Shown: positions 37,880 to 48,100 of the stretch, in pieces
Numbering within the stretch: position 1 is the first letter of the stretch
Layout of the letters: each line of letters begins with the position of its first letter
Source: Erpobdella octoculata
Taxonomy: Eukaryota > Annelida > Clitellata > Hirudinida > Erpobdellidae
DNA: 64,000 nucleotides
Assembly (NCBI GenBank): GCA_963978895.1
Contig: OZ022238.1
Span: 3,241,161-3,305,160, forward strand
Direction of reading: 5' to 3'
Notes under the pieces: model-generated
Databases searched by the model: none
Told to the model about the DNA's origin: nothing
The model's input: the letters and a program-made list of their open reading frames with translations, nothing else
Program-made: the position numbers and the translations under genes

Positions 37880-38299
37880 TTATAGTAATATTTTAGTCAA
37901 AATTTTAACACATTTTTGACTATCTTTTGTTTTTTGAGAAGGTGAAGTATGTTGTCGTTGTGTGTGACGATCTCGATCCTTTCGCATACGGTCGTGTCGT
38001 TGTTGCCGTGACTCGTTGACTCGCACTCGAGTGTGGCGCTCTCGATCTAGCGTCAATCGACGTTCGCGCTTCTCAGACGTCTCTCTTTCGCGAGCGGCAG
38101 CGTGCCGTACGCGATCGCGGAGACGTCTCAATTCGCGCTGCTCTTCTGTTTCGTTTGCCCTCTGCTTGGAACGATCTTGGCTGTCTTTGGCTAGTCTTGC
38201 TCGTTCAGAAGGTGGGCTCTCGTTCGCTATCTTCTCGAGCCGCTTTTGACGTGCCTTTTCTAGACGGCGTTCTCTCTGCTGCGGAGTTTCTCTAGTCAT
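37880..38299 (-). CDS. STPR-repeat protein, copy B
   Basis: 139 residues starting MTRETPQQRERRLEKARQKR. About four 23-residue repeats follow (ESPPSERARL, ETEEQRELRRL, ETSEKRERRL, ESRQQRHDRM), then a Gln/Ser/Lys tail. This is the longer version of 25357-25650, which has lost the last repeat. It sits downstream of the receptor on the same strand. A function in sequence-specific DNA binding is inferred from the STPR class. Confidence 0.5.
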   Translation of the reverse strand: MTRETPQQRERRLEKARQKRLEKIANESPPSERARLAKDSQDRSKQRANETEEQRELRRLRDRVRHAAARERETSEKRERRLTLDRERHTRVRVNESRQQRHDRMRKDRDRHTQRQHTSPSQKTKDSQKCVKILTKILL

Positions 38300-39174
38300 T
38301 TTCTAACATGAAAAGTATATAAAATTGAACAAGATCATTAGGACAGAATATATTGTATTATCCTAAGATGAAGTCCTGTTTCGAAGTTTGGTACCAACTT
38401 TGATTATATTGCTGTGTGGGTACAATTTTTTAAGGCTGCACTGATGATGAAATGGCAAAATACAGTGTGCAAATATTTACAATTATTTCAATGTTTTTAA
38501 TAAAAATCAATAAATTTCATACGCTGCATACTACAATGCAATAAATATTGAAATCGCTTAGAAAATGATTGAATATTGTTTTTGTAGGTGGCTAAAGTCT
38601 AACATTAAGTCAAACAAGCAAACTTATCAAAATTTTGACTAAAGTATTAATATAAGCAATGGTCAAACTATTATTGTATTTAGAAATCGATTTGCATAAT
38701 GTAAAAATATAAAGTGTGTTTTTAAACTTTGTATTTTTATTTATAATAGTTCGTAGTCCTTTACATCAGATGTTTAAGACTGAAATGGCTATATGTAGGA
38801 AGCACCTAAGTACTTCCTGTCGTGGATCATAATTTGATCCTTTTAACTTCAAGGGGCCATCATACATAAAAAGAACCCACTCAAACCTTAAAAGCTTCCA
38901 CTTAACACTTCCGAGGGCATTTCAGGGATCCAATTTCTATGTTTTAGGTGCCCAAAACTACATCAGAGGGGCCCACTCAAAACCCCGAATTAACGTCTCT
39001 GCTAGCGCATGCAGTTTTTTGCATTTGACGAGGTCACAGTTGGTGTGGCTAATTAAAGAATTCAGAAGTTCAGAAGTAAGTTTAGGCTTCTCGTTATTAA
39101 TCTCATGAATACGTTTATTCGTTGCTCTAGGAAACCTGTTCAACACAAGAGAACCGTCGAATGACGTCCTCAAA

Positions 39175-42100
39175 TCAAGAAAGTAGAACTTGATTCCTCT
39201 GTTCAAGGAAATTACCGCTCAATAACTTCTTCATATAACTTATGTACTTGTTGGCTTCATTTGTGACTAGTTCGCATCGACCGATTTGATCGTGTTGCGC
39301 AGTCGTTTCAGGTTTAGTTTGCCAGTTTGGAGCGGGCTTAATTAAATGAACACGTCTATCTAAAAACCTATAAAAACTAATTTAAAACACAAAAAAAGAA
39401 CTGTCAAATATTATAATGAAATTCAGATTACTACCTCACTAGAGATGAGAGAACTTGCACCATCTTCTCCAGTTCTACTATTAACAACTTGGGACAAAGG
39501 ATTGTAAGATTCTTGTGCTATCGATGATTGCTTGAGGTCATTCAAGCTTTGTGTGGGAAACCTTAGTTTAACCAAAGTAGTTTGAGCGTCTGGAAGAATT
39601 TTAGAGTTTGGAATGAAGAAGCCATTAGAATTAGACAGCAGACTGGTTGTTCCATCAACCGGAGTTCTGCTCACAAATGATGAGGACTCGATGTCCATTG
39701 GTTTGATTAGATTCTCATTAAAGTCATTGTTTGACATTCTTCCGGTCAGAGTGTCGCTGTAATTCACAATGTTTTCGTTATCAGTGATGCTTTGTTGAAT
39801 TGCATTTTTGTTCTCATAAGACGAGTGTACATCGTCATCTGGAGCATCCCCTGGAATACAATTCAGCACGGCACGACCGTCACGCCTTTCTGAATCCTCA
39901 TTGTCCGCAAGTTTCAAACCCGATCGATGAGAACTGAGGACATTTTGAACAGGTTCATTAGCGTCAGTTCCCAGGCACGTTTTTTCGTTTGAAAATTTTT
40001 CGACCCAATCGTTGGTTTTTTCGTCAGAGTTACTTTCTGATGTGTTTGCCGATATTTTTATATTCTGTTCGTTAATTAAATACGACTCTCTTGAATCATT
40101 TCCATCATCATCTTCTTCTAGCTCCATTTTTATCTCTGTGTCAAAATAGCCGTCTTGTGTTTCCTGCCTGCTAGCAAGCGTCTGGCTCAGATCTCCTGCA
40201 CACGAAACTGCAAGGTTTGATGAAATAGATGGAGACCCACCACTGTTAGTAAACGAGTTGTCAAAATAGCTGTTATCTTCATCTTCACTATCAGTTCTTG
40301 GTCTTTTGATTGTATCGAATGCAGATGTTTCAGAATCTCTTGAATCATTTTCATCATCATTTTCTGGCTCTATTTTTATCAACGTGTCACAACAACCACC
40401 TTGTGCTCTCTGCTTGCTAGCAAGTGTCCGGCTCAGATTACCTGCCCGTGACACTGTGAGGTTGGATGAAAAAGACGAAGTCCCATTACTGATGGCAGAC
40501 GAGTTGTTGAAACAACTTTTACTATCATCTTCACATGCCTGTTCGTTATATATGATGTAGTTGGTAGGTTGTCCTGCTAAGCTTATAATGCCTTTTGAAT
40601 CCGAAGCGCAGGGGTAGCTCGTGTTTGAACCGTCGGCAGCAAACTTATTAAAGGTCCAGCTTGGGTCGAGGTCGCTGATCCGGCGAAATTCTCCGAGGTA
40701 GCGGGGCTGGGTGCTGTCCGTGTTCGGAGAAAGCCGCTTTATGTGAAAGCTCTTTTGAGCAATGTTGTTGCTGCTGAATGCAAGAACAACCATTTGTTGT
40801 TGCTGACACTGCTGCTGTTGGGGTTTTGGGAGAAGTGGCACCAGCTGGTTCGTTTTCTTGACCTGCTTCTGAACGGGTAGATCACCAAACTTTCCTGCCT
40901 GTATTGCTTTGAACCAAACATAATGGAATTAAAACCATTAAATGTTTTTGTGTCTAAAACTTTAATTAAACTTCAAATTTTAAAAAAACGACATTATATA
41001 CCATTTCTGGACATGTTATGTGCGAGACATTTCTGGTACCTGCAGTAACCACACGAAGTCTTTGTATCGACATTGATGGTGCAAGTTTTGTTGTTCTTGC
41101 AAACAAAAATACGACTTTTGCTCATTACCTGACTGAAGAAGGTCTACAATGAAGAGAATTGATTTCAGAGATGTCAAAATCAATTAGAAGATTTCTAGGC
41201 CATCAATCCATAAACACTTTTTATCTTCATACTCACTTAATTTAATGCCATACGATTTTAAAGCAGCATTTATTAGCTGTCTTAAAATAAATATTTAAGA
41301 AAATAATTAAAATTTACATTGACTAATTTATTTAAAAAGTTGATGAATACCTGGCAACTTTTACACGTGGGCACACCGTAATGAATTCCATGGGCAGCGT
41401 CAGAGCAAATAACGCATTTTTGTTGTTCGTCCCGCGAAAGAACTATCGGGGGCCTTCCCAGCTGTATCGCTTTAACCAAACACAATCAAATTACAAACAT
41501 TTAATTTTTTTTATTTCGAAAACATCCTTAAACTCCACACACATTAAAAAAAAAATTATACCATAAAAGTTAATAAAACTCCATACTAAAAAATAATTAT
41601 TAGGGCTGGGCCGGTTATTGGCAATACCGGCAAATACCGGTTCCGCCGGTATTGAACAATCGGCATTCAGCACATCACGCATAAAATACAAAAAAGTAAA
41701 AGACCTACAGTAGCATTATGGGCAGTGCAATTTACCTGTATGCCCATTGTTTGTTACACTTCAATTACGGACAACGGTTCTTAGCAAAAGCATAGCACTA
41801 ACGGTCTAGCACCGTTTAGCTTTGTTAACTCAACCATGACTAATTGTAGTTTAGTTTAGTTTTATCGTCAGAGTTTGCGACCGACTGCGGACGGTAACAC
41901 TAACGCAGTTTAAAACACTATTTCTAGCCATTTTCAGGCTTTCGACATTATACCGGTACCGGTAATACCGGTTTTTGGCCCGGAAATACCGGTACCGGCA
42001 GAAAAAAACCATACCGGCACAGCCCTGATAATTATATACCTTGTTTGGACATGTTATGTGCGAGACATTTCTGGTACCTGCAGTATCTACAGACTTTCCT

Positions 42101-45100
42101 TGTTACAACATTGATAGTGCAAGGTGTGCTACTATTGCAAACGTAAGTGCGGTATTCATGCATTCCTCTTTTGAAGAAGTTCTACAATGAAGATAACTGA
42201 TATCTGATATGTCAAAATTAATTACAAATACTTATTTATTTTATTTATTTATTAATTATTATTATTATATTATTACTAGCTGACCCAGCAAACATTGTTT
42301 TGCCTTTTAAATTATTTTGGTCTTTTTTATTAAGTTTAATGTACAAAATTATGACAATTTAAAAAAATCAATCTCGAAAAGCAATCGAATGTACAATGCC
42401 CGGGTTTTTGAAAGTTTTTTTATCGTTCTTCTTTCTTGCTCCCGTTTCCTTCCCTGCTTGCTCTCCCGTTTGCTCTCTCGTTCCCGTTTACTCTCCCGTT
42501 TCCGCTTCTTTTCCCGTATATATATATATACTAGCGGGGTTACCCGGCGTTGCCCGGAGTTTTTAGAGGTTTTTCTAATGTTTGTCTCTCTCGCTCCCGT
42601 TTCCTTCTCCACTTTCCCGTTTTCGTCGCGTTCCCGGTAGCTTTTCCGCTCTCGGTCGTTTTCCAGCTCCCGATCGCTTTCCCGCTCAGAAGATTTGTTA
42701 TCGATTTTCTCTCTTGCTCGCGTTTCCTTCCAAGCTTGCTCTCCCGATTCCAGTCGCTTTCCGCGTTCCCGGTCGCTTTCTGCTTTCCCGTTCCCGGTCG
42801 CTTTCCCGTTCCCGGTCGCTTTTCCGTTCCCGGTCGCTTTTCCGTTCCCGGTCGCTTTTCCGTTCCCGGTCGCTTTCCCGTTCCCGCTCACGCTTGCTCT
42901 CCCGTTCCCGGTCATGCTTGCTCTCCCATTCCCGGTCACGGTTGCTCTCCTGTTCCCGTTCCCGTTCGCGCTCATTTTCTCTTTTCCATTCTTTCATAAC
43001 TTCTGTTAGACTATAAAACGTAAAATAGATTTGCTAAGACTATATATATATATGAATGTTTGTGGGTTAGTTTGTCTATTATAGAAACGGGAAAGCGACC
43101 CGGAACGGACAGCGAGCGGGAACGGAAAAGCAAGCGTGAGCGGGAATGGGAGAGCAAACGTGAGCGGGAACGGGACAGCGACCGGGAACGGGAAAACGAC
43201 CGGGAGCGGGAAAGCGACCGGCAGCGGTAAAGCGACCGGCAGCGGGAAAAGGACCGAAAACGGGAAAGCGAACAGGAGTGGGAAAGCAGGTGGGAAAGGA
43301 AACGGGAGAGAAAGAGACAAACATTAGAAAAACCTCTAAAAAACCCGGGCAACGCCGGGTATCTCCGCTAGTACATACATAAACACACACACACAGACAC
43401 ACATACACATACATACATACACACATACATACGCATATACATATATATATAGTTCCCGCTCGCTCACCCGCTCCGCTCATTTTGTGACGGATTTCAAAAA
43501 AAATTTCTCTATATTTGATTCCCCTTGACTCTCAAGGTTGTGTGAAAATTTCATTACGATCGAATGAATGGTGTAGCAATGCATGAATACAATACCTATA
43601 TACATACATACATACAAACATTCATTTTTATATATATAGATATATATATATATATATATATGAGTTTCTGTTTGTTTGTTTGTCTCTCTGTCTGTCTGTT
43701 TGTCCTTTGTTTTTCTAAAATAACTTTTTTAAATAATTTAAAAAAAATATTCTAAATAGCCATGGACCTATCCTCAGACCTACCAAATGTACACAAAAAA
43801 TTTCATAAAAATCGGTTCAGCCGTTTCGGAGGAGTTCAATTTCAAACACTATGACACGAGATTTATATATATATATATAGATTTATGCTTTTGAGAACAT
43901 TATGAGAAACATGTAAACATTTGTGATAATAACAATTTAATGTGAATATTTCTAGGCCATCAATCCATAAACACTCTCTATTTTCATACGTGCTTAATTT
44001 AATGCCATACAATCTTAAAGTAGGATTTATAAACTTTCTTCAAGAAAAATTGTAGAAAAGAATAAAAATTTACTTTAAATAATATAAAAACAAAAAAACT
44101 TTAAAAATTTAAATATAAAATGTTAATGAGATATATGTTGAAGGATACCTGGCAACTCGTACACGTGATCGCACCGTAATGTAATCCGTCGGCATCGTCA
44201 GAACAAACCACGCATTTCCGTGGCTTTTCCCGTACGGCGGCTTTCATCGGGTGAACTGACGATCCATTCGAAAACGATGTTTCAAAATTTAGCATCACAG
44301 ATAATTTATAAATTAAAAAAAAAGAATTTACATCATAAAAAAAATACATTTTTTAAAAAACAACGTTTTCTTGCCCCCTAAAAAGTATAAAATAATATTC
44401 CTATAATTCGTGTACAATGAAAAACGTTGCGGGCGTATTATTTTTTATAACTATTTGTTTTACTAAAGTTTTTGATGTTGTAGCCTATAATGCGCCTGCA
44501 ACGTTTTTCGTTGTATATAAATTATAGGAATATTATTTTATACTTTTTAGGGAGCAAGAAAAAAGTTATTTAAAAAATGTATTTTTTATGATGCAAAAAT
44601 TAATTTCTACTTTTTCGTTTTTGATGGGTGAAATTTTGTAAGCAATTTGAGTTTTTTTGTTTTTTTCACTAGGTTTTCCAAGACAAACAAAATCTCAAAC
44701 AAATACACAAACAGAAAACTAAGTGACCCAATAAAAACGTTGTAAAAAATAAATATGGCATAAATATCAGCCATCTTGTAAGAATGATGAACTCGAGTGT
44801 TGCCCCCAAAAAATGAATTTTTAAAGTTTTATGAATGAGTGTCTATGTAAAACCACTAAAATATGTCGATGTAAAAACCTCAGTCTTAAAACTCAACGAG
44901 TTGTAATTAAATGGATCGGGACAAATAATCCTCTACTAATGAAAGTTCCCTTCCGACATATTCAAGTTCAGAGCCCTAAAAAAGTTAAAACAAATTTACT
45001 TCAAACCACATTTACTTCTACAACAACAAGCTGGTCCAGAACCGTTTCCACAGCTGCCTTTGGACCCAAACTCCCAACCCAACAACCATGATGCCAGACA

Positions 45101-48100
45101 AATACTGGCAGACGACACCCTGTTTCCTATCTGATTTGACCTAGATCACCAGCAGCAAACCTGAACTGGCTACTCTCCTTTCTTCAGGGCAGAACCGACC
45201 ATCAGACCTTCAAGGCACCTGTTTATCCTCATCAATTTCTCATATTTGTTTTGGATTTCAAACAAGTATGTTTCAGAATCATGTCCTTCGTTTTGAGAGA
45301 TTGCTCTAGTCTTTACACAGTGAGTCTTTCTAGTTTCTCATGTTAAGGTCTTGCTTCATAGGCTGTTATTTCAGCTCAGTGAATTCAAGTCCATACAATG
45401 TGTCCAAAACCAATTTTTAATTGATCTGCTTCTGACACCAATTGTTACAATATTAAGGGTTCTAAAAAATGACTTAGACTTAGGTTTATTGGATAATAAG
45501 CTGCCTAACTTAGACGATAATATTTTTCAACCATTTAACATTTTCATATCTAAAAGTTAATGAAACTTTAAAAAAATTCTATACCTTGTTTGGACATGTT
45601 ATGTGCGAGACATTTCTGGTACCTGCAGTATCGGCATGAATACTTTGTGTCTATATCGATGGTGCAATTTTGGTTATTCTTGCAAACATAAGTGTAGCTA
45701 TTTTTCAAACCTCTGTTGAAGAAGTCCTACAATGGAGATAATTGATTTCAGAGATGTCAAAATTACTAACAAATACTTTTTTATTTTATTTAATGTGAAG
45801 ATTTCTAGGCCATCAACCCATAAACACTTTCTATTTTCATGCCCACTTAATTTAAAGCCAAACAATTTCAAAGCAGGATTTATTAGCTTTCTTCAAGAAA
45901 TATTGAGAAAGAAGTAAAATTTACTTATAGTTTAAATAAAAAAAAAAACTTTAAAAAATTAAATAAAAAATGTTGATGGATGATACCTGGCAACCTCTAC
46001 ATGTGAGCGCACCATAACGAATCCCAAGGGCATCGTCAGAGCAAATCACGCATTTTGATCGCCCTTTGGAAATAAAAAAAAAAACAGATGTGGTCCACAT
46101 ATCAGCCATCTTGTTTGAATAAAAAACTTATGTTTTATCCAAAAAAATGTGTTTTATGTCAATGTAAAAACCTCAGTCTTAATAAAATACAAAGCTTATG
46201 TTTACATGTTCACCACATGGTTATACGGTGACCGGATAAAACGAGCCCGGTCAAAACGTCACGATTGAAATGTTCCAAATAAAATGTCCCGGTCAAAATG
46301 TCCCCGGTCAATATATCCCCACTCAATATGTCCTTTGTCAAAATGTCCCTGGTAAAAATTTCCCCAGTCAAAATGTCCCCGGTTAAATGTCCGGAACTTT
46401 CTATCTAAGATATATTCATCTTAGAAATAAATTGGGTAACTGTTTATTTTTTGTTTGTCGAAACCTTTTTAATTTTTTTATGGCTAAAAAACCTATTCCA
46501 GGCCAACAGTGCCTATGTACGAACATAACAAGTTAATTCAGAACGAAATTCAAATTTAATTTGCACAACAAAGTTTAAACAAGTAAGCCGTAAAAACAAG
46601 GTTTTTTAACAAATCCCTTATTTTTCAGGATTTGCCGGCTTTTCATTTATTGCAAATTTCTATCTTGAAACAAAATTTTTTGAATTTATATATGCAAAAC
46701 TCTATGCAATTGTGTTTGATTTGTTTTGGTTTTAAAACATAGATAATTATTATTTTAAATTAAAAATAATATTTTTCAGAAAGTTGTCAAACTTCATGAA
46801 GAGTGAGCCTATGTTTCAAATTTCAGCTCCATTGTTCTTCCCCGGGAAGATAGTAAAATTTCATTTTCAAAATTTTCAAACATTCAAGCAAGCAAGCATT
46901 CACCAGTTTTGTTTGCTTGCTTGAATGTTTGCAAATTTTGAAAATGAAATTTTACTATCTTCCCGGGGAAGAACAATGGAGCTGAAACTGGTGAAGTTAA
47001 TATAAGGGAATTAAAAAAGATTTAAGCATTTTTATCATATCTGCTATTTATTTTACATTTACATTACAGCGGCCCAGGGAGGGCAGGTCAAACACCACCC
47101 CCCCTCCCACAAAAAATTAACAAGGGAAGGGGAAAAAGAAAAGGAGAAAAAAGAAATTGAGAGAGAAAAAGAGAAAAAGTGAGAAAAAGAGAGTGAGGAA
47201 AAGGGAGAAAGAGGAAGAAGGAGGGGAAAAGAAAATAGATAAGGAAAAAAGAAAGAGTGAAAGCAAGAGGGAGAAACCAGAGAAAACCTTAAAAACTCCG
47301 GTCAGAGTCGGGTAAACCTGCTAGTTGAATTATTTTATGAAGCAGAAATATCACAAAAGAATAATATACCACGTTTCCTGGTCATTCCAGCTTCCACGCA
47401 CTTCTTGTACCGGCATTTCTTGCAGCAGGTTCTATGCGCCGGTGTGATCAAGCAGTTGTTTCCATCACACACGAAGGTATCCCCCATGTTGGCATACTTC
47501 CCGAAAAAAACCTGAAAAATGTGTTCAAATAAATACGATTCTTAAATTTAAAGTCAACTATTTTACGAGAATCTAAAGGTTTATCCACTACTGACACTTC
47601 GTTGACACGGCTTAGAATGTCGATAAAATCGTGAAGTAGTTGAAAAACCTGCAAAGCAGTTGATAAGCTTGTGAAACAGTTCAGAAACCTGCAAATCAGT
47701 CGATAAACAGTTGAGTCTTCACGTTAAATTAAAAGAATAAAAGCAGCACAAGAGATGCGAGCACAACGCATCATTCGCAGCCTTTCACGACCCTTGCGTA
47801 TGCGACTTGCTGACAGGATAATCAACTGCTTCAAAGGATAATCAACTGCTTCAAAGGATAATCGACTGCTTCAAAGGATAATCAACTGCTTCAAAGGATA
47901 ATCAACTGCTTCAAAGGATAATCAACTGCTTCAAAGGATAATCAACTGCTTCAAAGGATAATCAACTGCTTCAAAGGATAATCGACTGCTTCAAAGGATA
48001 ATCGACTGCTTCAAAGGATAATCGACTGCTTCGCTATTTCATCGACTGCCTCAGTCGACCCGATAAACCTTTAGGATATCTTATTTTAAATGGCAACCTT

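Larger units (their letters stand above)
34295..40982. repeat. Tandem segmental duplication, copy B
   Basis: Direct repeat of 21420-33332 minus the LINE. Copy B carries an orphan set of CNPY 3' exons and the working 3' exons of the four-DBD receptor. Differences from copy A include the TA/TG microsatellite length, the expanded ATTCATTCATGAAC units at 36415-36465, loss of about 350 bp near 36664 and small indels. Confidence 0.9.

Noticed and set aside
39175..39177. Selenocysteine at the in-frame TGA of the receptor's last exon
   Set aside because: No SECIS-like structure could be identified by eye and nuclear receptors are not selenoproteins; a plain stop is simpler.
38958..39206. ORF reading FLDLRTSFDGSLVLNRF as the receptor ligand-binding domain
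   Set aside because: It is out of phase with the preceding exon, would need a 17-19 nt intron or a frameshift, and is not conserved in frame in copy A.
44831..45091. Plus-strand ORF of 86 codons in a receptor intron
   Set aside because: No splice context, no motif, and opposite to the gene it lies in.
47810..48050. Regular 20-bp repeats that could suggest a CRISPR array
   Set aside because: Units are contiguous without unique spacers and lie in a eukaryotic intron, so this is a minisatellite.
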